Counted from the first letter of the stretch, positions 8,739-18,005 are shown. The stretch: 64,000 nucleotides of DNA from Maritimibacter alkaliphilus (GCF_019801605.1 NZ_JAHVIT010000001.1:1-64000); one strand, 5' to 3'. Notes: generated by a model from the sequence alone, not told the origin. Made by a program: numbers and translations.

Positions 8739-9451
8739 CCCTGCTTGTCGACGCCGATGCGCTGACCGTTCACCGCGATGGCCGCCCGGTGCTGCGGGAG
8801 GCCGGCCTTGCGCTCGCCCCGGGCGAGCGGCTGGCCATCGTCGGCCCGAACGGGGCAGGCAAGACCACGCTGCTGCGGGCCCTCGTCGGGCTGGAGCCTC
8901 TGGCGGGCGGCAGTCTGACGCTCTTCGGCAACCCCTGCCGCCGCGAGGCGGAGTTCCGCGTGGCCCGCCGCCGCATCGGCTTCCTGTTTCAGGACAGCGA
9001 CGATCAGCTCTTCTGTCCGACCGTGCTGGAGGACGTTGCCTTCGGGCCCCTGAACCTCGGTCAGAGCTGGGCCGAGGCGGAGGCCACCGCCCGCGCGGCG
9101 CTGGAGGGTCTGGGGCTTCTCCATCTGGCAGAGCGCCTGACCCACAAGCTCTCGGGCGGGGAGAAACGCCTCGTCTGCCTTGCCGGGCTCTTTGCCATGG
9201 CGCCCGATGTCATCCTCCTCGACGAGCCCACCAACGGGGTCGACGCCGCCAATGGCGCGCGGTTCGAGGCCGCGTTGAGCGGCTTTGCCGGGGCGATGAT
9301 CCTCGTCTCCCATGACGATGGCTTCGTGACCCGGATGGCGACCCGCGGGATGCTGCTGGAAGAGGGGCGGCTGGTCCCGGCAGAGATCCATTCCCACCGT
9401 CACAGCCATGCGCATCCCCATATGCATCGCGCCCATGGGGCCAGCGACTGA
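8735..9451 (+). CDS. nikO: NikO, ATPase of nickel ECF transporter with His-rich tail
   Basis: 238 residues starting at an ATGA overlap with nikQ. ABC ATPase motifs are in order: Walker A GPNGAGKTT (37-45), Q-loop FLFQDSDDQLF, signature LSGGEK, Walker B VILLDEPTNGVD, and the switch His in VSHDD. The Q-loop variant with DDQLF is typical of CbiO/NikO. The last 20 residues are a metal-binding-type tail with HSHRHSHAHPHMH, unusual for the ATPase subunit and suggesting Ni2+ sensing or storage on the cytoplasmic side. Last gene of the operon. Confidence 0.88.
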   Translation: MTLLVDADALTVHRDGRPVLREAGLALAPGERLAIVGPNGAGKTTLLRALVGLEPLAGGSLTLFGNPCRREAEFRVARRRIGFLFQDSDDQLFCPTVLEDVAFGPLNLGQSWAEAEATARAALEGLGLLHLAERLTHKLSGGEKRLVCLAGLFAMAPDVILLDEPTNGVDAANGARFEAALSGFAGAMILVSHDDGFVTRMATRGMLLEEGRLVPAEIHSHRHSHAHPHMHRAHGASD

Positions 9452-9499
9452 GGTCAGGCGGGGCAGGGGCGAGACGTGCCCGGGCCCGACCCGCCGCGC

Positions 9500-10843
9500 T
9501 CACTCGCCGTAGGTCATGAACCGGAGCACCCGGTTCATCATCGAAATCGAACTGACCGGCATTTCGTGCCAGGACGTGAAGCGGTATGCCGCGATGTCCG
9601 ATGCCGCGACGCTGCGCCCGCGCCAGGCGCCGCTGTCGAGCATCTCGGCGAACTTCACCGATTCCTCGCGGTAGCGACTGTCCGCGTCATTCTGCTGGGC
9701 GACGCAATCGGCGGGCATCGTCTGACCGGCGGCGTTCTCGTAGGGCAGGTAGGGCAGGCTGCCGCCCGAGATCTTCCAGTTGTCCCGCCAGACGCAGGGC
9801 ACCGTGCCCTCGTAGCCGGCCTGCCTCGGATCGTTTCCGGAACTCGCCAGCCCGTAATCGGTGTTGGTGATGAAGGTCAGGGTGGGGGCCGTGTCGGGCA
9901 GGTCCCGCAGGGCGTCGAGCAGCGCGGCGGTCTTGGCCTTGAAGGCCGCCGGATCGGCGAGGACATAGGGGTAGGGATAGTCGATCACGGTGCTCGCGAG
10001 GGACAGCGGCCTCCGGTCCCTGTCCTCTGCCATGATCCGCCCGAAGGGCAGGAGCACGTCTTCGATCAGGTCGCCCGTCGCCCCGGCCGATTTCAGCGCG
10101 GGCCGACCGCCGAGCGCCCAGTTCGGCAGGTTGAACAGCAATCCCATCCGGACCGAGAGCCCGCTGGCGGTCGTTGTCTTGTGGGTATCGACCCTGTCGC
10201 GCAGGCGCTTCATGTAGGCATGCACCGCCGTGGCGGTCTGCCGTCCCGAATAGCCGCTGCGGGCCTGTCCGACGGCGCAGCTGAACGCCTTTCTGGAGTT
10301 GGTGATCAGGCGCAGGAAGGGGCCGTCCACGTCGATCCTGCGGATCGGGATGCCCGCGTCGAGCAGCCGTTTCAGCGCGGTCTCGAATTCCCAGTCCGCG
10401 GCCTCCCGGCCGAGGGTTGCCGGATCGTCACCGGGCCCGCAGCCGGTGCCGCCAAGCCCGTAGCCCGCCACGTAGGTGACGTGGAAATCGTCCGCCGTGC
10501 CCGGCCCGCGGTTCATCGTCTCCCGGACCTGCTTCAGGGCCGGACCGGCGAGGTAGGTGCCATCGGGGCGGCTGCTGTGATCCGGCGCCCGCGGAGAGAC
10601 CATCCCCTGAGACAGGACCACGCCGCGCAGGCCCGCGGCATAGAGATCGTCCCACATCTTGGCGCGCGTGGCATTCGACCGGTCGAAGACCTTGTCGAAA
10701 TCGATGGAGCGCAGCCCGGGGCCGAATTCGATCTCGCGGGTGTGGCCTGGGAGAGGCTGCACCAGCAGCAGGGTGGCGGCCAGACAGATCGCGGTGGACA
10801 GACGTCGGACCTGCGATGACAGGCTCAGGGGGAAACGGGTCAT
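9500..10843 (-). CDS. Secreted protein of unknown function
   Basis: 447 residues. The N-terminus has basic residues then a hydrophobic core (residues 17-31) and looks like a signal peptide. The mature part reads as a globular enzyme-like protein with conserved-looking stretches such as GVVLSQGMV, YVAGYGLGGTGCG, RRIDVDGPFLRL and FTSWHEMPVS, and several Cys residues that could form disulphides. The alternation of short hydrophobic strands ending in D/E (RRIDVDGP, STVIDYPYPY, LTFITNTDYG) would fit a TIM-barrel hydrolase, but I cannot assign a family. It is convergent with nikO, 48 bp away, and seems monocistronic. Confidence 0.7.
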   Translation of the reverse strand: MTRFPLSLSSQVRRLSTAICLAATLLLVQPLPGHTREIEFGPGLRSIDFDKVFDRSNATRAKMWDDLYAAGLRGVVLSQGMVSPRAPDHSSRPDGTYLAGPALKQVRETMNRGPGTADDFHVTYVAGYGLGGTGCGPGDDPATLGREAADWEFETALKRLLDAGIPIRRIDVDGPFLRLITNSRKAFSCAVGQARSGYSGRQTATAVHAYMKRLRDRVDTHKTTTASGLSVRMGLLFNLPNWALGGRPALKSAGATGDLIEDVLLPFGRIMAEDRDRRPLSLASTVIDYPYPYVLADPAAFKAKTAALLDALRDLPDTAPTLTFITNTDYGLASSGNDPRQAGYEGTVPCVWRDNWKISGGSLPYLPYENAAGQTMPADCVAQQNDADSRYREESVKFAEMLDSGAWRGRSVAASDIAAYRFTSWHEMPVSSISMMNRVLRFMTYGE

Positions 10844-11172
10844 GCGGAGCCTCCGTGCTGAGGAAGGGCAGGCGCCGGAAGATCGCGGGTCGGGGGCGGC
10901 ACCGTCGTCCTCAGGATAGGCTGGGCCGCAGCGTGATCAACCGAAAGGCGCGCCCACACGCGGCTGTGACGCGCCGTGGCTGACCGCGCCGTCTAGGAGG
11001 ATGACATATGAGCCGGTTTGCCCTGATCCGGGCGTCCTGGGGGTGCGCTTTGGCGCGATGCCGGGTGGGACAGGCGCGGCGTATCCGGTCGGCGACAGGC
11101 AGGGTTGGGGCGGGGGCGCGAGGCCCCAACGCCCCTTCGCGCCGCGGGGTGGCGCCCTCCGGCGCCCGCCGG
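10844..11172. other. Intergenic stretch, 329 bp
   Basis: No supported gene. A strong Shine-Dalgarno AGGAGG (10995-11000) is followed 7 bases later by an ATG at 11008 in a frame that then runs antisense through the SDR gene. The short MSRFALIRASWG start has no support as a full gene and may be a decayed gene start. GC-rich inverted repeats near 11110-11160 could act as the terminator of the SDR gene. Confidence 0.4.
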
Positions 11173-11904
11173 TCAGGCGTGCTGACCACCGTTCACATCC
11201 ACCGAGGCGCCATTCACGTAAGATGCCTGCTCGGAACACAGGAAGAGCACGACCCGCGCAACCTCGTCGGGTTTGCCGAGGCGGCGCAGCGGGATCACGT
11301 CGGCCATCTTCTCGGTGCCGGGCGAGAGGATCTCGGTCTCGATCTCGCCGGGAGTGACCATGTTGACCCGCACGCCGCGCGGGCCGAGCTCCGCGGCCGC
11401 TTCCCGGGTCAGCGCCTCGAGCGCGGCCTTGGAGCAGGCGTAGGCGGCCCCGGCATAGGGGTGGACCTGCTTGCCGACGATCGACCCCACGTTGACCACG
11501 GCGCCCTTGGCCTGTGCCAGCTCGGGCAGCAGGTCGCGCATCAGCGCCGCCGGGCCCAGCAGGTTGACGCCAAGCACCTGGTGCCAGATCTCGTCGCTGC
11601 TGTCGGCAATGCCGAGGCGCGCGCCGCCCTCGCCCTTGGGCGAGATCCCGGCGTTGTTGACGATGGCATGAAGCCCGTCGGGGCCGAGGCTGTCGCGCAC
11701 CCGGGCCACGAGATCGGCGCGGGCCCCCGCATCGGAGAGATCGCCCTCGAAATGATCGGTGGACCCGGCATGCCACGGGCAGCGGGCGTCGAAGGCGGTG
11801 CGCGATACGGTCAGCACGCGCCAGCCCGCGGCCTGGAAGACCTTCACGGTCGCATGGCCGATACCGCGGCTTGCACCGGTCAGAAGCAGCGTTTTCTGGG
11901 TCAT
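11173..11904 (-). CDS. Short-chain dehydrogenase/reductase (SDR)
   Basis: 243 residues, the classical SDR length. The cofactor motif TGASRGIG is at 9-16, with NNAG near 83-86. The active site is S141, Y155 and K159 (YACSK) with N114. The C-terminal SYVNGASVDVNGG region is typical of FabG-like reductases. It should catalyse an NAD(P)H-dependent carbonyl/hydroxyl interconversion; the substrate cannot be inferred. It is flanked by two gene-poor gaps, so there is no operon context. Confidence 0.88.
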   Translation of the reverse strand: MTQKTLLLTGASRGIGHATVKVFQAAGWRVLTVSRTAFDARCPWHAGSTDHFEGDLSDAGARADLVARVRDSLGPDGLHAIVNNAGISPKGEGGARLGIADSSDEIWHQVLGVNLLGPAALMRDLLPELAQAKGAVVNVGSIVGKQVHPYAGAAYACSKAALEALTREAAAELGPRGVRVNMVTPGEIETEILSPGTEKMADVIPLRRLGKPDEVARVVLFLCSEQASYVNGASVDVNGGQHA

Positions 11905-12371
11905 GGCTCTCGTACTCCCGGGGGCGTTCCCGGGACGTTCGACCGGGTGGTTCCGACTTAGGAGGCCGCGCGGCGGGCTGCAAGCCCGCGTCTTGCGTCG
12001 ATCCCCCGGCGGCGGGGGCTGGCCGGGACGGGCGCCTGATATTTCGCCACCTCGGTCGCGGCAGGAAAGGCGCCGCGGCGTCCCTCTTCAGTGCGGCGGC
12101 GGGGGGATGGCGGGCCCACCATGGGTCTGTCTCGACGGGTTTGAGCGCGCCAGATCGCGCCTGAATCCCGCCTGCACCGATCCGGCACCGGGTCCACGAC
12201 CGCGCCCGGAGCGTGCCGCCCCGCAAACGGTGCCCGCTTTCTGGGCGGAACCGCGCATTTACGCCGTAAGGGCCCCGCTGACCGGCCCGGGGCCGCGCGA
12301 AACGACGGCGCGGTCTTTCCCTTAGCGCCGCTCCGGCCTAGACGGGGCGCCGAAACGACAAGGAGACACCG
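11905..12371. other. Intergenic stretch, 467 bp
   Basis: No gene or RNA recognised. It separates the divergent SDR gene and the D-2-hydroxyacid dehydrogenase, so it should contain both promoters. The end carries a strong AAGGAG (12360-12365) that serves the 13-codon ORF at 12372. Confidence 0.4.
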
Positions 12372-12413
12372 ATGGCGACCCTCAACGACATCGCACGCGG
12401 GGCCCGCGCATGA
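12372..12413 (+). CDS. 13-codon ORF translationally coupled to the downstream dehydrogenase
   Basis: ATG 12372 to TGA 12411-12413 encodes MATLNDIARGARA. It is preceded by a strong AAGGAG with 6-base spacing, and its stop codon overlaps the ATG (12410) of the dehydrogenase as ATGA. The dehydrogenase has no obvious ribosome-binding site of its own, so coupling through this short ORF is plausible. It may instead be the leftover start of a deleted upstream gene. Confidence 0.4.
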   Translation: MATLNDIARGARA

Positions 12414-13372
12414 GCGGCCCGGTCATCGTCAACCACATCGGCCCCGAGGTGAGCGAAGCCCTCAAGGCGCACCCGAGCCAGCCCCGTGTTCTGGATGATT
12501 TCGAGCCCAAGACCCCGGGTGACCTGCCTGAGGACGTGGAGATCGTCCTGACCCGCGCCCTCGCCGAATGGCGCCAGTGCTGGGAGGATAGCGATGCGCC
12601 CGCCCATGGCCTGCCGAACCTGAAGTGGGTGCAGACCTTCTCGGTCGGGGTGGACCGCTATCCGCCGTGGCTGCTGGAAGGGCGCATGGTCACCAACGGC
12701 CGCGGCATGACCGCCCGCGCGATCGCCGAATTCACCCTCGCCGCCATCCTCCTCCGGGAGAAGCCGCTGGTGAAAGTCTCTGCCACCAGCCGCGACACCT
12801 GGGACCAGAAGGCCTTCCCGGGCCGGGTCAACGGCAAGACGCTCGGCATCTTCGGCTATGGCGCCATCGGGCAGGAGATCGTCAAGCGCGCGCTCGCCTT
12901 CGAGATGGACGTGGTGGTCTGCCGTCGCTCGGCGCCGCCCGCCGATGCGCCTGACGGCATCCGCTATGTCACCTCGCTGGACGAGATGATCGGCCAGTGC
13001 GATCACCTCGTGATCTCCGCCCCGCTGACCGACGAGACCCGCGAGATCGTCAACGCCGCGATGCTGGCCAAGGCCGCCAAGGGCCTGCACCTGATCAACG
13101 TCGCCCGCGGCGCGCTGATCAACGAGGCCGACTTGCGCGGCTGGCTCGACAGCGACCCGGAGGCCTTTGCGACCCTTGACGTGACATGGCCCGAGCCGCC
13201 GGTGGAGGGCGATCCGCTCTACACCCATCCGCAGGTGCTGCTGACGCCGCACGTCTCGTGGTCCGGCGACACGATCATGCCGCTCTTCGTGGAGAAGGTG
13301 CTCAAGGGCCTCGACGCCTACGTGGCCGGCCAGCCGCCCGAGGGGCAGGTCGACCTCAAGCGCGGCTACTGA
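12410..13372 (+). CDS. D-2-hydroxyacid dehydrogenase, NAD-binding
   Basis: 320 residues, usual family length. The Rossmann fingerprint GYGAIG is at 149-154. The catalytic triad of the family is visible as R233 in NVARGAL, E262 in WPEPPVEGDPLY and H281 in TPHVSWSG. It interconverts 2-keto acids and D-2-hydroxy acids with NAD(P)H; the substrate is not predictable. The second Rossmann position lacks the usual acidic residue (VVVCRRSAPP), and the Arg pair suggests NADPH preference. The start is fixed by the ATGA overlap with the preceding 13-codon ORF. Confidence 0.88.
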   Translation: MSGPVIVNHIGPEVSEALKAHPSQPRVLDDFEPKTPGDLPEDVEIVLTRALAEWRQCWEDSDAPAHGLPNLKWVQTFSVGVDRYPPWLLEGRMVTNGRGMTARAIAEFTLAAILLREKPLVKVSATSRDTWDQKAFPGRVNGKTLGIFGYGAIGQEIVKRALAFEMDVVVCRRSAPPADAPDGIRYVTSLDEMIGQCDHLVISAPLTDETREIVNAAMLAKAAKGLHLINVARGALINEADLRGWLDSDPEAFATLDVTWPEPPVEGDPLYTHPQVLLTPHVSWSGDTIMPLFVEKVLKGLDAYVAGQPPEGQVDLKRGY

Positions 13373-13389
13373 GCCACGCCACAGGACAA

Positions 13390-13416
13390 GGGCCCTTCCG
13401 TTTGGCGGGAGGGCCC
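13390..13416 (+). terminator. GC-rich hairpin after the hydroxyacid dehydrogenase
   Basis: An 11-bp stem (GGGCCCTTCCG pairing with CGGGAGGGCCC, one G-T pair) closes a 5-base loop 18 bases after the stop codon. There is no T-run, so it could be an attenuating or Rho-assisted terminator rather than a classical intrinsic one. Confidence 0.5.
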
Positions 13417-13579
13417 GCGCCCCGCAGGGGCCAGCGGCTCCGCCGGGCGCAGGCCCGAGGGCGCAAGGTTTCATTAGGGATGTTGGCGGGTTTTCCGGGG
13501 ATATGGGCGGCGCCTAAGTCTTTGGAAAGGTCTTCCGTGACATGGCTTCTTCCGACGGACACTTCGGAAGGACCCTGCC

Positions 13580-14740
13580 ATGCTCAAGCATCTTCTGGGG
13601 GCGGCCTGCCTCCTCGCCCTGTCATCCCTGACGCCCGCCCGGGCGGATCAGGGCATCACCGATACCACGGTCACCTTCGCGCAGGTCGCGGCCTTCGACG
13701 GGCCCGCCGCGGCGCTGGGGCAGGGCATGCGCACCGGGATCGAGGCCGCCTTTGCCGAAGCGAACCGGGGCGGCGGTGTCCATGGCCGCACCCTCGTGCT
13801 GGACACCGTCGATGACGGCTACGAGCCTGACCGCTCCATGGCGGAGGTGCGCGGCATAATCGCCGGGGATGCCCATATCGGCCTGATCGGCCCGGTGGGC
13901 ACGCCGACCTCGCAGGCGACCCAGCCGCTGGCCACCGCGGCCGGGCTGCCCTTCATCGGCCCGTTCACCGGCGCGGGCTTCCTCCGCGATCCGGCGCTCA
14001 CCAACGTGATCAATATTCGCGCCACCTACGGGGCCGAGACGGCGGTCTGGATCGACCACCTGGTCGGGGGTCTGGGGCTGGAGCGGATCGCGATCCTCTA
14101 TCAGGACGACGGTTTTGGTCGCGTCGGGCTGGAGGGCGTCACCGCCGCCATGGACGCCCGCGGCATGTCGCTGGTGGCGCAGGGCACCTACACCCGGAAC
14201 ACCGTGGCGGTGAAGACCGCGCTGCTGGAAATCCGCAAGGCTGAGCCGCAGGCGGTGGTCATGGTCGGGGCCTACAAGCCGATCGCGGAGTTCATTCGCC
14301 TCTCGCACAAGATGAAGATGGACCCGGTCTTCGTGAACATCTCATTCGTGGGCTCCGATGCGCTGGCCGTCGATCTGGGCGCAGAGGGCGAGGGCGTGAT
14401 CATCAGCCAGGTGGTGCCCTTCCCCTGGGACGCCAGCCTGCCGCTGGTCGCCGACTATCAGACCGCGCTGACGGCCTCGGACGCCTCTGCCGCCCCGGGC
14501 TTCGTCTCGCTCGAAGGCTACATCACCGGACGGGTGGCCATCGAAGCGCTGCGGGCGGCAGGGCCTGAGCTGACCCGCGCAACCTATCTTTCAGCGCTGG
14601 CCAGCCTTGGGACGCTCGATCTCGGCGGTTTCACCCTGACCTACGGAGCCGGGGACAATCAGGGCTCGGAGGTGGTTTTCCTCACGCAGATCAACGCGGA
14701 CGGCAGCTTCACCCCGGTGCCTGTCGGGCAGGGGGGCTGA
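13580..14740 (+). CDS. Periplasmic branched-chain amino acid-type substrate-binding protein
   Basis: 386 residues. Signal peptide MLKHLLGAACLLALSSLTPARA, cleaved near residue 22. The mature protein has the Peripla_BP_6 (LivJ-like) pattern: GITDTTVTFAQVAAFDGPAAALG, AEANRGGGVHGR, LIGPVGTPTSQA, IAILYQDDGFGRVG and VMVGAYKPIAEFIR. No permease or ATPase genes follow. Instead a large methyl-accepting chemotaxis protein starts 51 bp downstream, so this protein probably serves as the ligand-binding partner of that chemoreceptor. Confidence 0.88.
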   Translation: MLKHLLGAACLLALSSLTPARADQGITDTTVTFAQVAAFDGPAAALGQGMRTGIEAAFAEANRGGGVHGRTLVLDTVDDGYEPDRSMAEVRGIIAGDAHIGLIGPVGTPTSQATQPLATAAGLPFIGPFTGAGFLRDPALTNVINIRATYGAETAVWIDHLVGGLGLERIAILYQDDGFGRVGLEGVTAAMDARGMSLVAQGTYTRNTVAVKTALLEIRKAEPQAVVMVGAYKPIAEFIRLSHKMKMDPVFVNISFVGSDALAVDLGAEGEGVIISQVVPFPWDASLPLVADYQTALTASDASAAPGFVSLEGYITGRVAIEALRAAGPELTRATYLSALASLGTLDLGGFTLTYGAGDNQGSEVVFLTQINADGSFTPVPVGQGG

Positions 14741-14791
14741 GGACATGGCGGCGGCATCTGGAGGCGTGCAGGCGATGCCGGGGAACCGCGC

Positions 14792-17458
14792 ATGACTGCC
14801 GCAGTGGACGGGTCCGGGACGGACCTCGGGCGGGGGGCGTCGTGCTGGCCTGACGTCTTCGGCAGCGTGCTGGCGCGACTTGTCCTGCTGCTTGGCGCGA
14901 TGACGGGTATGACCGCTGCGGCGGTGCTCGTCGGCTGGACGGTCTTTCAGGCCATCGCCACGGAGGTGGACCAGTTGACCGAAGCGCGACTGCCGCAGAT
15001 GGAACAGCGCGCGGCCGTGGCAGAGTCGGCAGAGGCCCTCAGCAAGGTCCTCAAGGATATCCTCGCGGCACCAGACCTGGCCGCGCTCTCCTCTGCCTCC
15101 GGCGACGGGGAAACCCACTTCGCGGAGGCCGAGACACGGATCGCGGCGCTGGAGGGTGACACGGGCCGGGCCCTTGCGCCGGAACTGACCCGCGTCACCT
15201 CCGCCCTGCGCGCCTTGTCCGCCGCTCGCCGCGTCCAGTTCGAGCGAGGGGCCGAGATCGCGCAGGCCGTCTCCCGTGCGGCAGAGATCGACACGGATCT
15301 CTCCGCGGCCTTGGCGACGGTCGCGGATGATGCCTATTTTTCCCTGTCGCTGAGCGGCGAGAGCACGATCGAAGGGGTCGACAAGCGGCTTTCGACGCTT
15401 GTCGGGCGCGACGTGGCGCTGCTCTCGGCCGCGCTGCACAGCCGGGCGGAGATCAACCTCGTCAGTGGCCTCGCCCTTGCGGCGGCGCGTACCACGGACC
15501 CCGCGACCCTCTCCATCCTGCGCGATCTCGCGCTTTCCTCCGGCCAGGCGCTCGAGGGTCTGGCAGAGGCCCTGACCCACGATCCGGAAACCGCCTCCGT
15601 CGCGGTGGCGGTTCTGGCCGCCCGTGACGGGATGGCCGCTGCCTTCGAGCCTGTTTCGCTGGCGCGCAAGCCGGATATCGACACGCTGCTCGAACTGCGG
15701 CGCGGGGCCGAGACGGAATTGGCCAGCAGCCTCGACAACATCACCTTCGAGCTGGAGATCCGGACCGAGGACACGAAGGACGGCAATTCCGCCGCGATCC
15801 GCCGCCTGCTGGAGGAGCAGGTGACGCGGATCATGGAGATTGGCACGCTCGATACGGCGGCAAAGGGCGTCTTCGCCCTCGCGCTTCAGGCTGTGCTGGC
15901 CCGCGACCCGGGAGAGTTGGCGCGGCGACAGGCCGCCCTGCGGGTCGAGGCAGACCACCTGCAGGCGCTGGGCGCGGAGGAAGCGCCCGAGTTGCAGGCC
16001 GCGATCGCCGCCATGGTGGCCCTCGCGGATGCCCAGACGGGGCTCGCCCCCCTGCGGTCCGCCGTGTTGGAGGCGCAGGCTGCGGCCACGGAGGCGGCCG
16101 AGACCGCGACCGCGGCGGTCACCACGATCCGCGACCTGATCGCCCGGTCAAACGCGCAGGCCCGCGGCGCGATCCGCGGCGCGGCCTCCGCCATCGCGGG
16201 CAGTATCGCGGAGGCGCGCCAGACCCTGTCGCTGATCGGGGGCGCGAGCCTTGCACTTCTGCTCCTGCTGCCGCTGCTCGCCTGGATCACGATCGTGCGC
16301 CCGCTCAACCGCCTGACCCGGACGACGGAACGGCTGGCCGGCGGCGACTTGGCGGAGGTCTCGGGCCTGCCTCGGGCAGGGGAACTCGGGCGTCTGGCCC
16401 GCGCGTTGCAGGTGTTCCGCGCCGGGGCGCTTGAGCGCGATGCGATGCGTGTCCGGGAGGAGGCCATTGCCCGTGAACGGGCCGAGGAACAGGAGAAGGT
16501 GGTGGGTGCCCTTGCACTCGGGCTGCGGCAACTGGCGGACGGGGACCTGTCGCAGGAGATCCGAAGCGACTTCCCCGGTGCCTACGATGCGCTGCGCAAG
16601 GATTACAACACGGCCGTGCGCACCCTCAGCGGCGTGGTGGCGCAACTGTCCGACTCCTCCTTCACCATGTCCCAGAGCTCGCGCGAGATTGCCCGGGCGG
16701 CCAGCGACCTGTCGCGGCGCACGGAATCCGATGCGGCCACCCTGGCGGAAACGGCGGTCGCGCTGGATGAACTGACCCGCTCGGTCGCCTCGGCGGCACA
16801 GGGCGCGCGCAGCGCCAATGACCTGGTCGGCGCGGCCCGGCGCAGCGCCGAAACGAGCCGCGGCGTGATGACCGAGGCGGTCGCGACCATGGGCAATATC
16901 GAGGGGTCGTCGAAGCAGATCAGCCGGATCACCGCCGTGATCGACGACATCGCCTTCCAGACCAACCTGCTGGCGCTCAACGCCGGGGTCGAGGCCGCCC
17001 GCGCCGGCGACGCGGGCCGGGGCTTTGCCGTCGTGGCGCAGGAGGTCCGCGCCCTGGCGCAGCGGGCCTCGGAGGCCGCGAGCGAGATCAACCGCATCAT
17101 CGGCGAGTCCACGGCACAGATCGCCAGCGGTGTCAGTTCGGTGGGGCAGGTCGGTCAGGCGCTCGAGACCATCGTCGCCTCGGTCGCCGAGATCTCGGAT
17201 CATGTCGGTCACATTGCCACCTCGGCCGGCGAGCAATCCATCGGCATCGGAGAGATCAACACCGCCGTGGGTCAGCTGGACAACGCGACCCAGAAGAACG
17301 TCGCCATGTTCGAAGAGACCACTGCGGCCTGTGCCGCGCTGGAACAGGAGGCGCAGCAACTCTCGGGCGTGGTGGAGCGCTTCACGGTCGCCCCGCCCGC
17401 GACGGGCCCGTCGCATTGGGAAGAGACGCCGCCAACGCCGGACGCCAGCGTGGCCTGA
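14792..17458 (+). CDS. Methyl-accepting chemotaxis protein with large periplasmic domain
   Basis: 888 residues. First membrane helix at about 25-52, then a 430-residue mostly helical periplasmic domain. The second membrane helix (about 480-502) is followed by HAMP ([18 protein letters not shown]), a second HAMP-like segment near 560-600 ([10 protein letters not shown]) and the cytoplasmic coiled coil. The signalling tip is [20 protein letters not shown] near 718-738, followed by [17 protein letters not shown]. No C-terminal NWETF-type tether is present. It would control CheA from inner-membrane arrays. With the upstream binding protein it forms a probable two-gene sensory unit for an unidentified ligand. 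Confidence 0.92.
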   Translation: MTAAVDGSGTDLGRGASCWPDVFGSVLARLVLLLGAMTGMTAAAVLVGWTVFQAIATEVDQLTEARLPQMEQRAAVAESAEALSKVLKDILAAPDLAALSSASGDGETHFAEAETRIAALEGDTGRALAPELTRVTSALRALSAARRVQFERGAEIAQAVSRAAEIDTDLSAALATVADDAYFSLSLSGESTIEGVDKRLSTLVGRDVALLSAALHSRAEINLVSGLALAAARTTDPATLSILRDLALSSGQALEGLAEALTHDPETASVAVAVLAARDGMAAAFEPVSLARKPDIDTLLELRRGAETELASSLDNITFELEIRTEDTKDGNSAAIRRLLEEQVTRIMEIGTLDTAAKGVFALALQAVLARDPGELARRQAALRVEADHLQALGAEEAPELQAAIAAMVALADAQTGLAPLRSAVLEAQAAATEAAETATAAVTTIRDLIARSNAQARGAIRGAASAIAGSIAEARQTLSLIGGASLALLLLLPLLAWITIVRPLNRLTRTTERLAGGDLAEVSGLPRAGELGRLARALQVFRAGALERDAMRVREEAIARERAEEQEKVVGALALGLRQLADGDLSQEIRSDFPGAYDALRKDYNTAVRTLSGVVAQLSDSSFTMSQSSREIARAASDLSRRTESDAATLAETAVALDELTRSVASAAQGARSANDLVGAARRSAETSRGVMTEAVATMGNIEGSSKQISRITAVIDDIAFQTNLLALNAGVEAARAGDAGRGFAVVAQEVRALAQRASEAASEINRIIGESTAQIASGVSSVGQVGQALETIVASVAEISDHVGHIATSAGEQSIGIGEINTAVGQLDNATQKNVAMFEETTAACAALEQEAQQLSGVVERFTVAPPATGPSHWEETPPTPDASVA

Positions 17459-17595
17459 ACCAGATGGCGTCTCAGGTGCAGGGGGCTGGCGCGAGCGCCT
17501 GCGAAGGGGGCCGCGCAAGCAGTCGGACGGTGCATGTGCATCGTGCCTGAGGTCAAAGAACTATTGAACGGTTCATGCGATGCGCGTTCTTTCAC

Positions 17596-17728
17596 GGAGG
17601 ACGGAGGACGGAGGACGGAGGACGGAGGACGGAGGACGGAGGACGGAGGACGGAGGACGGAGGACGGAGGACGGAGGACTGAGGACTGAGGACTGAGAAC
17701 TGAGAACTGAGAACTGAGAACTGAGGAC
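17596..17728. repeat. 19-unit heptamer tandem array
   Basis: Nineteen uninterrupted 7-bp units: 12 x GGAGGAC (17596-17679), 2 x TGAGGAC, 4 x TGAGAAC and a final TGAGGAC (17722-17728). Variants are ordered along the array rather than mixed, which fits stepwise slippage expansion. The rest of the 17459-18005 gap contains an IS3 OrfA remnant (17841-17951) and otherwise nothing recognised. On the minus strand the array reads as a periodic SSVLRPP peptide, but I see no evidence for a gene. Confidence 0.95.
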
Positions 17729-17840
17729 GCGAGAGCTTTGGTGGAAGGAGGGCCAGGATAGGGGAGAGGGAGGCTGCAATGCGACAGAGGTTTGCGTTGC
17801 CCCGTGTATGCTGGACGCCTCCTTTGCCGATTTTGAGGCC

Positions 17841-17951
17841 ATGAGAGGCCGCACCAGGTTCAACGAGGATTTCAAGAGAGATGCCGTTGCGCAAGTCAGG
17901 TAAACGGGCGACCCGGTCAGGGAGGCGGCCGGGAGCCTAGACGGAAAGTGA
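17841..17951 (+). pseudogene. Degenerate IS3-family OrfA (N-terminal remnant with in-frame stop)
   Basis: ATG 17841 opens MRGRTRFNEDFKRDAVAQVR, then TAA (17901-17903), then in the same frame TGDPVREAAGSLDGK and a TGA at 17949-17951. This follows the start of OrfA helix-turn-helix proteins (RFNEDFKRDAVAQVTERGYPVKEVA...) residue by residue, with a stop replacing one codon. The remainder of the IS is missing. It is a small scar of an old insertion between the chemoreceptor and the ATPase operon. Confidence 0.7.
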
Positions 17952-18005
17952 CGGCGGGGTCTCACGGTGGCGAGGCGCGTCGGCCGAGCGTGTCAGCGAC
18001 GCGGG

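Noticed and set aside
11008-11961. 317-codon plus-strand gene starting after AGGAGG
   Set aside because: Good ribosome-binding site, but beyond the first residues it is antisense to the SDR gene and Arg/Gly-rich.
17596-17728. CRISPR array
   Set aside because: Units are 7 bp, contiguous and without spacers; it is a simple tandem repeat and no cas genes are near.
17573-17965. Minus-strand gene encoding the SSVLRPP repeat peptide
   Set aside because: The frame exists only because the heptamer array has no stop; it has no family support and overlaps the OrfA remnant on the other strand.
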